From positions 930,001-994,000 of the forward strand of contig OZ220680.1 of assembly GCA_965116345.1 (NCBI GenBank): a stretch of 64,000 nt of DNA. Direction: 5' to 3'. Numbering within the stretch: the stretch's first letter is position 1; each line of letters begins with the position of its first letter. The translations under genes and the position numbers were made by a program. The notes below the pieces were generated by a model. It made no database searches. It saw only the letters and a program-made list of their open reading frames with translations, and was not told the DNA's origin. The stretch is from VXYL01 sp965116345. Lineage in GTDB: Bacteria > Pseudomonadota > Gammaproteobacteria > Pseudomonadales > Azotimanducaceae. Positions 54,513 to 64,000 of the stretch are shown piece by piece.

Positions 54513-56258
54513 GTGGGTGGTGGACCCGTTCTGACGAGGACCGGCGCCCAAGCGCTGGTCGCCGGGCTCGAACGCCAAGGCGTGGGGCGCGTGTTCTGCG
54601 TCCCCGGCGAGAGCTACCTGGGCGTACTCGACGCCCTGCGCGACTCGTCGATCCAAACCGTCGTCGCGCGCCACGAGGGCGGTGCCGCGATGATGGCGGA
54701 AGCCGACGCCAAGCTCACCGGCCGCCCCGGAATCGTCTTCGTAACCCGCGGACCGGGCGCAGCCAATGCGAGTGCCGGCGTTCACGTCGCCCAGCAGGAT
54801 TCGACCCCCCTGATCCTGTTCGCCGGCCAGGTCGAACGGGCCGCACGGGGACGCGACGCGTTCCAGGAAGTCGACTTTCCGGCGTTCTACGGCGGCATGG
54901 CCAAGTCGGTGACCGAGATCCGCGACGCCGAGCACATTCCCAAGGTCGTGGTCCAGGCATTCCGCCGAGCGCTGGCCGACAGACCGGGGCCGGTCGTGGT
55001 CGCCCTACCGGAAGACATGCTCGGCGACGCCTGCGCGACACCGGTGGGCGAGCGCGTCGAACTCGACGAGGCTGCGGCCGATGCCACATCGATGCAACGT
55101 TTCGATGCCCTGATGAACGCCGCGAAGCGGCCACTGGCCGTCGTCGGCGGGTCGACCTGGGACGCGTCCGGAGTCGACATGTTGCGCACGTTCTCGGAAC
55201 GCGCGGGCATACCCGTAACGTGCGCGTTCCGACGCCAGCAGCTATTCGACCACGGGCACCCGCACTACGCCGGCGACCTCGGCATCGGTCCCAATCCCGT
55301 GCTGCGGCGCGCCGTCGAGGAAACCGACCTGTTGCTCCTGCTCGGTACCCGTTTGTCCGAGATTCCAAGTCAGTCCTACACCTTGCCCGTGCCCGGAACC
55401 CCGGTTGTCCACGTCCATCCCGACGCCGAGGAACTCGGCCGCGTGCATCCCACCGTGCTCGGCATCCACGCGCGCCCGGCCGCGTTCCTGGCCGCAACCG
55501 ATTCGACCGGCAACCGACCCGAGTATGTCCGACGACTTCATGGCAGCTATCTCGACTGGTCGAGGGTGCCCCATCCGTCCGCCGGGGAGTTGACCATGCG
55601 AGGGGTGATGCACGCTCTACACGAACTCGATGACCCCGACATGATCGTCACCAACGGCGCCGGCAACTATTCGGCCTGGGTCCACCGCTTCCATCGTTTC
55701 CACCGTTTCGGAACCCAGGTCGCGCCGACGTCCGGATCCATGGGCTACGGCTTGCCAGCGGCAATCGCGGCGAAACTACGCCACCCGGATCGAACGGTTG
55801 TGTGTTTCGCGGGCGACGGCTGCTTCCAGATGACCGGCCAGGAACTCGCCACCGCCCGTCAGTACGGTGCCAATGTCGTCGTGCTGATCGTCGACAACGG
55901 CATGTACGGCACCATCCGCATGCACCAGGAACGCACGTTCCCGGGCCGCGTGCACGCCACGTCAATCAGCAACCCCGACTTCGCAGCGCTTGCCAGCGCA
56001 TACGGCGCCTACGGGGAACGCGTAGACCACGATGCCGACTTTCCCGCCGCCTTCGAACGGGCAAGGAACGCCGCCGTTCCCGCGTTGCTGCACCTGATCG
56101 TCAATCCCGAGGCAATCACTCCCACGGCGACGCTGACGGGTCTTCGGCGCGACGCCTGGGCGACCGCTGACCACGAAGCGGTCGCAGCGTGTAGGCGGAG
56201 CCGTGTTCCCGGACCTGAAGATCCTCCCTCAAGCCCTCCCGCTCTCGAAGTTCCGTAA
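54513..56258 (+). CDS. Thiamine diphosphate-dependent enzyme, acetolactate-synthase-like
   Basis: 581 residues. Catalytic Glu in VVARHEGGAAMMAEADA, central domain, and ThDP motif GDGCFQMTGQELATARQYGANVVVLIVDNGMYG. Similar to AHAS large subunits and related decarboxylases (oxalyl-CoA, sulfoacetaldehyde), but the branched-chain amino acid operon context is missing, so a catabolic role is as likely. GTG 54513 has GGAGAG 5 bp upstream. The C-terminus overlaps the zeta-like toxin gene by 143 bp. Confidence 0.88.
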   Translation: MGGGPVLTRTGAQALVAGLERQGVGRVFCVPGESYLGVLDALRDSSIQTVVARHEGGAAMMAEADAKLTGRPGIVFVTRGPGAANASAGVHVAQQDSTPLILFAGQVERAARGRDAFQEVDFPAFYGGMAKSVTEIRDAEHIPKVVVQAFRRALADRPGPVVVALPEDMLGDACATPVGERVELDEAAADATSMQRFDALMNAAKRPLAVVGGSTWDASGVDMLRTFSERAGIPVTCAFRRQQLFDHGHPHYAGDLGIGPNPVLRRAVEETDLLLLLGTRLSEIPSQSYTLPVPGTPVVHVHPDAEELGRVHPTVLGIHARPAAFLAATDSTGNRPEYVRRLHGSYLDWSRVPHPSAGELTMRGVMHALHELDDPDMIVTNGAGNYSAWVHRFHRFHRFGTQVAPTSGSMGYGLPAAIAAKLRHPDRTVVCFAGDGCFQMTGQELATARQYGANVVVLIVDNGMYGTIRMHQERTFPGRVHATSISNPDFAALASAYGAYGERVDHDADFPAAFERARNAAVPALLHLIVNPEAITPTATLTGLRRDAWATADHEAVAACRRSRVPGPEDPPSSPPALEVP

Positions 56259-56887
56259 GCGCTTCCTCACGCGACTTCAAGACCGACGCCAACGGCAGTC
56301 CGGCGGTGGCGAGTTCCACCCAATCGGCATCCCCCGCGTCGAGAAAAGTGATCACTCCCTGGTTCGCGGTTGCCACGGGCCGGTGCAGACTCCCGCCGTT
56401 GTCGAGGAAGTAGGTCATATCCGCCATGCGCGCCAATCGTGGCGAGTTCGCCAGCGATCTGCGGAACCGGCGCCGCAGGACGTCATGCGCAATGGCGTGA
56501 CCGCCCGTCGCCACCCTGATGCCAACCCGCCAGTGCATCACGCGCAAGTCCGACATCGCGACAAACACGACAACCAGGCGCAATCCGGCTCGCTTCGCCG
56601 TATCGACGCTGTGCTGGATCTCTCGACCCGAGAGCGTCGTCTCCCGCACCACCGACTGACCGGTCGAGATCAGCCGCCGAACGCTCGATTACGATTCGTC
56701 CGGCCCGCAACTCGACGCCAGCGCCGCCAGCGCCGCCTGCCAACGACCGGGCGACGTCATCGGGGTTCAGATACTCGCCCGACTCATAGCCGGCCGCGCA
56801 GAACCGACCATAGGCCGTAGACTTGCCCGCGCCATTCGGGCCTGCGAAGAGCGTGTAGCAAGCACGCTCAGGGGTAGCGCACCTCAC
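56116..56887 (-). pseudogene. Zeta-toxin-like ATPase with an internal frameshift
   Basis: The 5' part (GTG 56887 to ~56690) has Walker A FAGPNGAGKSTAYGRF, GEYLNPDDVARSL and LRAGRIVIE; the 3' part in the next frame has VVRETTLSGREI, then VVVFVAMSDLRVMHWRVGIRVATGGHAI and RRRFRRSLANS. Together these match predicted zeta-toxin-like ATPases (nucleotide-sugar kinases in the known cases). One extra base in the CGTTCGG (minus strand) around 56680 would explain the shift. It overlaps the upstream small gene by 20 bp. Decay or a sequence error are both possible. Confidence 0.75.
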
Positions 56888-57128
56888 GCAACGACACCTT
56901 GTAGTTCTTCAGGAAAGCCTGGATTTCCTCGCAGGTTAGATTGTCCGGCAAAGGCGTGTGGGTACCGTCCGGATGGACGAGTACCGGGTGCCCGTCGAGT
57001 TCGACGACCCTAGAAATGCCTAGGCGGTTGCACTCCTCGACGAACTTCCGACCGCCCTCCTCGAGCACGGCCATGAACTCCACGGGATCGAGCTCCTCGA
57101 GGTACTTCTTGCCGGTTGCCGCCGCCAT
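56868..57128 (-). CDS. Small acidic protein upstream of zeta-like ATPase (putative antitoxin)
   Basis: 86 residues from ATG 57128: KYLEELDPVEFMAVLEEGG then RKFVEECNRLGISRVVELDG, ending VRYP. Small proteins of this type often precede zeta-like ATPases. It overlaps the ATPase start by 20 bp. The antitoxin role is inferred from position and size. Ribosome-binding site is weak; a longer N-terminus is possible. Confidence 0.7.
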   Translation of the reverse strand: MAAATGKKYLEELDPVEFMAVLEEGGRKFVEECNRLGISRVVELDGHPVLVHPDGTHTPLPDNLTCEEIQAFLKNYKVSLREVRYP

Positions 57129-57359
57129 CGGTTTCCACGCCACGCGCTGGTCGATCCGAACCGGGATGGTAGCACCCGTACGGCCCCACCCGGTCGGGTG
57201 GCCCGAGCGCACGCAGACGCTCCAGCGTGACGCCCCTTCCGCGGTCCGGTCGGGATCGGCGAACTTGCCTGCGGCGGTCATCTCGCGGACGATCAAAGGC
57301 GACATAGGCGGGTCCCGTACGACTGCAGACCGGTCAGCACAACCGCTACAGTAGCCAGC

Positions 57360-58946
57360 ATGGCGAGCATCCACCAGCGCCGACCACCGGACCGTGCCGA
57401 TGTCGTGGTCGTCGGCGGCGGGCCGGCAGGCAGCACCACCGCGACGCTGCTGGCACAGGCGGGTCTGCGGGTGGTCCTGTTCGAACGTGAGCACTTCCCG
57501 CGAGCCCACGTCGGTGAATCCCTGTTGCCTGCGACCCTGGCCGTACTCGAGAACATCGGCTGCCTGGACGCCGTGGCCAGCGAAGGATTCACCATCAAAC
57601 ACGGCGCGACCATGTGCTGGGGCCGCGACGGCGAACCCTGGAGCTGGTATTTCCACGAGACCAACAAGCGCTTCCCCCATGCCTACCAGGTGTGGCGAGG
57701 GCGCTTCGACCAGATCCTGCTCGACCATTGCCGCGCGTCCGGCGCAAAGGTCTCGGAAGGAATCGGCGTCAAGGACGTCCTGTTCGCTGGCGACCGGGCG
57801 ACGGGTGTGGTCCTCGACAACGGCGAACAGGTCGCCGCCGGCATGGTCGTCGACGCCAGCGGCCAGGGATCGTTGCTCGCCCGCCGGCGCGGCTTGAAGA
57901 CCTGGGATCCGCTGTTCCGCAACCTGGCGGTCTACGGCTACTTCCGCGATTGCCGACACCTCGACCCACCGGACGACGGCAACATCTTCATCGAGTCCTA
58001 CGCCAACGGTTGGCTGTGGAAGATCCCTCTCCCCGGCGGCGTGTCGAGCATCGGTGCGGTTGTCGACCGGGAATTCGGAGCGAAGGCGATCCGGAACTCC
58101 GGCGTGCGGGAGTTTCTCGACGACCAGATCGCCGCCGCGCCCCGCACGGCCGGTCTCGTCGACGGCGCGACCGCCATCGCCGCCCCGACGGCCGTTCGCG
58201 ACTGGTCCTACTCGGCGTCGGCCTTCTCGGGGCCCGGCTGGGTACTGCTCGGCGATGCCGCCTGCTTCGTCGACCCGCTGTTCTCCACGGGCGTGCATCT
58301 CGCCGTCACCGCCGGCCATATCGGCGCCGCGTATGTGGTCACCGCGCTGACCGATCCCGCACTGGCCGAGGAGGCCGCGGCGACGTTCGAACGCCTGTAT
58401 CGAACCCAGTACGAGCACTTCCACGAACTGGCCAGGCTGTTCTACGCCGGCAACCGCAGCGTCGACTCCTATTTCTGGGAGACTCGGCGAATCACCGGCG
58501 AGCAGCGGTCCCCCCGGGAAGCGTTCGTGCGTGCCGTATCCGGCCAAGCGGCCGCCGGGTACGAACGATCGGTGCTGAGTCGCGGCGAGTTGCCCGACGA
58601 CTTCGACGCCATGCTCGCGAGCGTCCGGCCGGTACCCGTCGGCGACGACGTGGGTGGCCTCAAGCCGAGCCTGGCGCCGGGACTGGAAGTCGTCTCCACG
58701 GCTGTCCTCGGCGACGGTCGTTTCGAGCGCGGTCAGGCCGTACGCGGCGCCAATCGCATCGACCTTCCGGTCAGTCCGTTGGTCGCGCTCCTTGTTCGGG
58801 AGCTCGACCGTGGCAAGGGTAGGCGCACGGTCTCCGGGGTTGCCCGCGACATTGCCGTCGCCCAGGGCGTACCCACGGAACGTGTTCTCCCTCCCCTGCA
58901 GGAGTCCGTTCGACTACTGCTGAGCGACCGGATTCTCCTCGCCTAG
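57360..58946 (+). CDS. Flavin-dependent halogenase-like oxidoreductase
   Basis: 528 residues. Rossmann FAD site DVVVVGGGPAGSTTATLL (GGGPAG 19-24). Two halogenase hallmarks: WxWxIP (W218, W220, I222, P223 in GWLWKIPLPGG) and a lysine at 80 in GFTIKHGAT, the position of the catalytic Lys. HVGESLLPATLAVLENIG also fits variant-B halogenases that act on carrier-bound substrates, and GDAACFVDPLFSTGVHLAV is the FAD C-site. Not every protein with these motifs halogenates. No carrier protein or PKS/NRPS is nearby. ATG 57360. Confidence 0.82.
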   Translation: MASIHQRRPPDRADVVVVGGGPAGSTTATLLAQAGLRVVLFEREHFPRAHVGESLLPATLAVLENIGCLDAVASEGFTIKHGATMCWGRDGEPWSWYFHETNKRFPHAYQVWRGRFDQILLDHCRASGAKVSEGIGVKDVLFAGDRATGVVLDNGEQVAAGMVVDASGQGSLLARRRGLKTWDPLFRNLAVYGYFRDCRHLDPPDDGNIFIESYANGWLWKIPLPGGVSSIGAVVDREFGAKAIRNSGVREFLDDQIAAAPRTAGLVDGATAIAAPTAVRDWSYSASAFSGPGWVLLGDAACFVDPLFSTGVHLAVTAGHIGAAYVVTALTDPALAEEAAATFERLYRTQYEHFHELARLFYAGNRSVDSYFWETRRITGEQRSPREAFVRAVSGQAAAGYERSVLSRGELPDDFDAMLASVRPVPVGDDVGGLKPSLAPGLEVVSTAVLGDGRFERGQAVRGANRIDLPVSPLVALLVRELDRGKGRRTVSGVARDIAVAQGVPTERVLPPLQESVRLLLSDRILLA

Positions 58947-59100
58947 GAATGCTCTGATCAAGCCGTCCTTGGCTTGATCAGAAACGCAAGAACAAGAGCG
59001 CGGTCATTGTTTTGCGTGCAAATTCAACTCTTTGCGTCCTTGAACTTGGCGGCACATCCCTGTGCCGCGCTAGGGAAGGTCTTAATCAGACCTTCCCTAG
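58943..59100. repeat. 157-bp-class palindromic element, copy A
   Basis: Runs from CTAG at 58943 (sharing the halogenase stop) to CTAG at 59100. Stems: TCTGATCAAGCC / GGCTTGATCAGA, GCGGCAC / GTGCCGC, and GGGAAGGTCT / AGACCTTCCC. Copy B (63120-63276, inverted) matches over the whole length at roughly 90% by eye. Confidence 0.92.
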
Positions 59101-59117
59101 AACCACGCCGTACAATA

Positions 59118-60335
59118 GTGTCTCCATCCGCATCGCCCGCCAGCTTGCCCGAACGCGCCGCCAGGATTCTGCAGGACATCGACGCCATCGACCCGGTGGT
59201 GTGGAACCGCTGTGCGAACCCCCGGAGTGCCGAGTACAACCCGTTTCTCGATCACCGTTTCCTGAGTGCCCTCGAGCAAAGCGGCAGCGTCTCGGTACAG
59301 ACCGGCTGGCAACCGTTCCATGTCGTGCTGTCCGCGACCGACGGTGGGCTCGACGACGCCATCGGGGTCGTTCCCATGTACTTGAAGTCCCACTCCCAGG
59401 GCGAGTACGTGTTCGACTCAGGCTGGGCGCAGGCCTTCTACCAGGCCGGGGGACGCTACTATCCGAAGCTGCAGGTCAGCGTGCCGTTCACGCCCGCCAC
59501 GGGTCGTCGGCTGCTCGTGGCGGACGGCGAAAACGCGGACGAAGTGGAGAACATGCTGCTCGGCGCCACGGTGCAGGTCGCCAAGCAGCTCGAGGTGAGT
59601 TCCGTTCACCTGACGTTCATGCCCGAGGCCCAGTGGCGACGTGCCGGCGAACTCGGCTGTCTGCAGCGTATCGACACCCAGTTCCACTGGCAGAACGACG
59701 GCTACGCCACCTTCGACGAGTTCACCGCGGCGCTGTCCTCGAAGAAGCGCAAGAACATCCGCCGAGAGCGCCGGGAGGCGCTGGCGAACGGCATCGACAT
59801 CGAGTGGCTGACGGGCGACATCACGGAGGCCCAGTGGGACGCCTTCTACGCCTTCTACGTGGACACCGGCAACCGCAAGTGGGGCACGCCCTATCTCACC
59901 CGCGAGTTCTTCAGCCGGATCGGCCAGACCATGGCGGACCAGGTCCTGCTCATCATGTGCAAGCGGGCCGGCCGCTACATCGCCGGGGCCATCAACTTCA
60001 TCGGCGAAGACACGCTCTACGGGCGCAACTGGGGCTGCGTCGAGGACCACCGCTTCCTGCATTTCGAGGCCTGCTACTACCAGGCCATCGACTTCGCCAT
60101 CGAGCGCGGACTCAAGCGCGTGGAAGCGGGCGCCCAAGGGGGTCACAAGCTCGCCCGGGGCTACATGCCCCGACCGACCTACTCGGCGCACTGGATTCGG
60201 GACCCTCGGCTCCGTGACGCGGTCCACCGTTACCTGAAGGACGAGCGACGCTACGTCGAAGAGGACATCGCCTACGTGGAGCGCCGCCACTCCCCGTTCC
60301 GCGTGGCCATCACCGTTCCCCAACCCCATCCGTAA
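59118..60335 (+). CDS. FemAB/GNAT-like acyltransferase (PF04339-type)
   Basis: 405 residues from GTG 59118; the frame also opens to 58974, but that part is repeat element. Contains SSKKRKNIRRERREALANGI, GNRKWGTPYLTREFF and CVEDHRFLHFEACYYQAIDFAIERGLKRVEAGAQGGHKLARGYM-like sequence, typical of the FemAB-like family (often called peptidogalycan or DUF482). Function not established; transfer of an acyl or amino-acid group is inferred from the GNAT fold. Transcribed toward asnS. Confidence 0.85.
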   Translation: MSPSASPASLPERAARILQDIDAIDPVVWNRCANPRSAEYNPFLDHRFLSALEQSGSVSVQTGWQPFHVVLSATDGGLDDAIGVVPMYLKSHSQGEYVFDSGWAQAFYQAGGRYYPKLQVSVPFTPATGRRLLVADGENADEVENMLLGATVQVAKQLEVSSVHLTFMPEAQWRRAGELGCLQRIDTQFHWQNDGYATFDEFTAALSSKKRKNIRRERREALANGIDIEWLTGDITEAQWDAFYAFYVDTGNRKWGTPYLTREFFSRIGQTMADQVLLIMCKRAGRYIAGAINFIGEDTLYGRNWGCVEDHRFLHFEACYYQAIDFAIERGLKRVEAGAQGGHKLARGYMPRPTYSAHWIRDPRLRDAVHRYLKDERRYVEEDIAYVERRHSPFRVAITVPQPHP

Positions 60336-60409
60336 CGCCCTTCGAACGCCGCCAACTCCCCGCTCCCGGCGATCACGAAATCGGTCGACGATGGTTTACA
60401 TTACCGACC

Positions 60410-61753
<1,344 letters not shown>

Positions 61754-61946
61754 CTGGCCCTCGTGCCGTAGAAGTCTCACGCCAGCGAAACCTCCACCCA
61801 TCCGTCAGGATGGACCGCGACCGTCAGGTCGCGCTAGCGACGCGACGCCGGAGGGCGCGGGAGTGCGCGACAGGAGGGCCGCAGGGGTTCCTACCGGCGG
61901 CGCGACTGACATATCATCGTTCGGTCATCGAGGGGAACCCCGTCAA

Positions 61947-63092
61947 ATGCCCATGATTCTCAACGAAGAGCAGAACATGCTGAAGGACACGGCAAAGGAC
62001 TTCTGCACCAACAACGCGCCCATAGATCAACTGCGCAAACTCCGCGACGGCGAAAGCGCGGACGGCTTCGACCGCGCCACCTGGACGCAGATGGTGGAAC
62101 TCGGCTGGGCCGGCATTCCGTTCCCCGAAGAGCACGGCGGACTCGACTTCGGCTACAAGGGACTCGGCGTCGTCACCGAGGAGGCCGGTCGCACGTTGGC
62201 CGCGAGCCCGCTGTACGCCACGGTCTGGCTCGGCGGGACGCTCGTCAACATCGGCGGCAGCGACACGCAGAAGGCGGAGCTGCTGCCCAAGGTCACCGGC
62301 GGCGAACTGCTGCTCGCCCTGGCGCTCGAGGAGTCCCACCGCCACGATCCCTATGGCATCGCCGCCACGGCCACCGCCTCGGATGGCGGCTACGCCATCT
62401 CGGGGTCCAAGAAGTTCGTCCTCGACGGCCATGTGGCCGACAAGCTCATCGTCGTGGCGCGCACCTCGGGCAATGCCGGCGACCGCGACGGCATCTCCCT
62501 GTTCCTCGTCGACCGCGCCGCCGACGGAGTCACCGTCACGCGCACCAGGATGGTCGACAGCCGCAACGCCGCGAACGTCGAGCTGAGCGACGTCAAGGTG
62601 GCCGCCGACGCGCTCCTCGGCGACGAGGGGAAAGGCGCCGACGTGCTCGACCCGGCGCTGGACATCGCCCGCATCGGCATCGCGGCGGAGATGCTCGGTG
62701 CCACCGAAGAGTGTTTCGAGCGCACCGTGCAGTACCTCAAGGATCGCGAGCAGTTCGGCGTGCCCATCGGCTCCTTCCAGGCCCTGAAGCACCGCGCCGC
62801 CAACATGTTCTGCGAGATCGAGCTGTCGAAGTCCTGCGTGCTCGAAGCGCTGACGGCGCTGGACGAGGCACGCGATTCCGCGGAGATCGCCAAGCTCGCG
62901 AGTCTCACCAAGGCCAAGGTCGGCGAGACCTTCCACACCGTCTCGCGGGAAGGCATCCAGATGCACGGCGGCATCGGCATGACCGACGAATTCGACATCG
63001 GCTTCTACATCAAGCGCGCGGCCGTCACCGAGCAGACCTTCGGCGACGTCAACTACCACCGCAACCGCTACGGGGAACTCGAGGGCTATTGA
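61947..63092 (+). CDS. Acyl-CoA dehydrogenase family protein
   Basis: 381 residues; FAD-dependent alpha,beta-dehydrogenation of acyl-CoA. Starts LNEEQNMLKDTAKDFC, then LGWAGIPFPEEHGGLDFGYKG, ALALEESHRHDPYGI and, at the active site, MHGGIGMTDEFDIGFYIKRAA. Chain-length preference is unknown. ATG 61947 (or ATG 61953) with GAGGGG upstream. Between the two copies of the 157-bp element. Confidence 0.92.
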   Translation: MPMILNEEQNMLKDTAKDFCTNNAPIDQLRKLRDGESADGFDRATWTQMVELGWAGIPFPEEHGGLDFGYKGLGVVTEEAGRTLAASPLYATVWLGGTLVNIGGSDTQKAELLPKVTGGELLLALALEESHRHDPYGIAATATASDGGYAISGSKKFVLDGHVADKLIVVARTSGNAGDRDGISLFLVDRAADGVTVTRTRMVDSRNAANVELSDVKVAADALLGDEGKGADVLDPALDIARIGIAAEMLGATEECFERTVQYLKDREQFGVPIGSFQALKHRAANMFCEIELSKSCVLEALTALDEARDSAEIAKLASLTKAKVGETFHTVSREGIQMHGGIGMTDEFDIGFYIKRAAVTEQTFGDVNYHRNRYGELEGY

Positions 63093-63119
63093 ATACTAGG
63101 CTCTGAGCAAGAGCTTCCC

Positions 63120-63276
63120 CTAGGGAAGGTCTGATTAAGACCTTCCCTAGCGCGGCACAGGGATGTGCCGCCAAATTCAAGGACGCAAGGAGTTGAATTT
63201 GGCGGCAAAAAAAGACCGCGTTCTTGCTTTTGCGTTTCTGATCAAGCCAGGGATGGCTTGATCAGAGCATTCCTAG
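63120..63276. repeat. 157-bp-class palindromic element, copy B (inverted)
   Basis: Inverted copy of 58943-59100. Starts CTAGGGAAGGTCTG and ends ATCAGAGCATTCCTAG. Retains all the stems of copy A, and has an additional long one, GCCGCCAAATTCAA / TTGAATTTGGCGGC. A related partial end, CTAGGCTCTGAGCAAGAGC, precedes it at 63096-63114. Confidence 0.92.
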
Positions 63277-63325
63277 CGACGCTCCGCCCGGGTTCCGGTC
63301 GTTCGACAGAGTTCACCGGTCTCGC

Positions 63326-63717
63326 TCACTCCGACCGCGCCCCGCTCGGCGGCGGCGGGTTCGCGCACGGTCCCGAATGGTGGTGGAACAGTCGCAATTC
63401 GCCATCTTCCTCGACGAAGCCGTTGCTGGCGACGCAGACCGAACCCGGCATCTCCTCGTAGCAGGTCACCATCACGAGTGATCCGACCACGTTGGCCGTC
63501 GCGTTGTAGAAGTCGATGCCGGCTGTTCCGGGTTCGTCAGAATGCGGCGCCAGCTCTCGACGATCTCGTCCCGGCGGGAAATCGCCGGCCAACCCGGGTG
63601 TATGCAAAGGGTCGCATGCGTCGAAGCCCACAGCCGCTCCATCGACTTGAAGTCCTTCTGCGCGAACGCCAGGTAGAACGTGTCGTTGGCGAAGAGAGCG
63701 TGGTCCTCACGGTTCAT
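63326..63717 (-). pseudogene. NTF2-like/SnoaL-type protein with internal frameshift
   Basis: From ATG 63717: HALFANDTFYLAFAQKDFKSMERLW, then CIHPGWPAISRRDEIVESWRRIL in one frame, continuing in the next frame as GIDFYNATANVVGSLVMVTCYEE to LRLFHHHSGP. A missing G in the GG run near 63519-63522 would join the two into a DUF4440/SnoaL-like ~130-residue protein. Overlaps the preceding gene stop as ATGA. Either a real decay or a sequence error. Confidence 0.65.
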
Positions 63718-64000
63718 GCGGGTAGCAGGCGGGTCGCGTAGGCAACGGTTCCCTGGGTCAGCGCCTGCCGGCGCCGGAAGTTCGCGCGCGCATCGCCCGG
63801 CGGTGTCCGCGAGGCCTGCCAGGAATTGAGGCCGTCGTACCACGTGCACAGCAGCATGCGTCCCGTGGGTGCGCTGCGGTCGTGCTGACAGAACAACCCC
63901 TGGGGCTCAGCCGCGTAGACATCGGCGGTCTCGAAGTCCTTCCACGCCTCGAAGGACAGCGCTGCGATCTCGTCCACATCCTTGTGCTCCACGTCGAAGA
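63714..64000 (-). CDS. Unidentified protein, C-terminal part (runs off window)
   Basis: About 95 residues visible, open to the window edge (EIAALSFEAWKDFETADVYAAE; ANFRRRQALTQGTVAYATRL). I do not recognise the family. Its stop overlaps the NTF2-like start as ATGA, so they are probably cotranscribed. Confidence 0.55.
   Translation of the reverse strand, partial: FDVEHKDVDEIAALSFEAWKDFETADVYAAEPQGLFCQHDRSAPTGRMLLCTWYDGLNSWQASRTPPGDARANFRRRQALTQGTVAYATRLLPA

Noticed and set aside
54513..56258. Calling the ThDP enzyme ilvB/ilvI
   Set aside because: No ilvN/ilvH or ilvC neighbour and only general family motifs; biosynthetic AHAS is not shown.
58974..59117. Longer N-terminus for the FemAB-like protein (from ATG 58974)
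   Set aside because: This region is the repeat element, and the family-like sequence begins after GTG 59118.

Overview
The window comes from a GC-rich bacterial chromosome (I estimate mid-60s % GC by eye; not counted). Gene content and order point to a gammaproteobacterium: rpoE-rseA-rseB-rseC running into lepA-rnc-era-recO and diverging from nadB, nadB beside ygfX-sdhE, xerD-dsbC-hom and recJ-prfB-lysS, and rpsP-rimM-trmD-rplS beside ffh. I cannot place it more precisely. No rRNA, tRNA, CRISPR array, prophage, transposase or plasmid gene was seen.

Layout. 1-4.9 kb: end of gspC, gspD (type II secretion) and plsB. 4.9-8.8 kb: an ankyrin-repeat protein, a small unidentified remnant, rsmJ-tsaB and divergent moeA. 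9.0-19.9 kb: one long minus-strand run read as rpoE, rseA, rseB, rseC, lepA, rnc, era, recO, relA, adk and finally a protein of twelve AT-hook repeats. 20-28.4 kb: nadB facing ygfX-sdhE, then mmsA, yceH, ung, lysS and prfB (with its programmed frameshift). 28.6-37.3 kb: an AbiEii-like nucleotidyltransferase pair, recJ, an enolase-superfamily gene with pyruvate kinase inserted between recJ and hom, then hom-dsbC-xerD. 37.7-41.4 kb: rplS, trmD, rimM, rpsP and ffh. 41.6-54.5 kb: accessory metabolism (site-2 protease, sulfatase-fold hydrolase, rhomboid, PhyH dioxygenase, serine hydrolase, malonyl-CoA synthetase, acetoacetyl-CoA synthetase, class I fumarase, and an alpha/beta hydrolase beside an LLM flavoprotein). 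54.5-64 kb: a ThDP enzyme, a zeta-like toxin/antitoxin pair, a flavin-dependent halogenase-like protein, a FemAB/GNAT-like protein, asnS, an acyl-CoA dehydrogenase and two small end genes.

Many housekeeping genes are translationally coupled by ATGA, GTGA or TTGA overlaps, so the minus-strand runs are probably long operons. The accessory genes suggest acyl-CoA, malonate, acetoacetate and valine catabolism with flavin chemistry. Several loci look recently rearranged: a carboxylesterase reduced to its N-terminus, a probable CNNM/CorC remnant, two apparent single-base frameshifts (zeta-like toxin; NTF2-like gene), a 49-bp duplication of a gene start, and hairpin-rich intergenic repeats, including a ~157-bp element in two inverted copies 4 kb apart.

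The observations I consider most worth following are the AT-hook repeat protein, the RelA that lacks the usual conserved-cysteine/zinc-finger region, the halogenase-like flavoprotein, the two toxin-antitoxin-like pairs and the 157-bp element.
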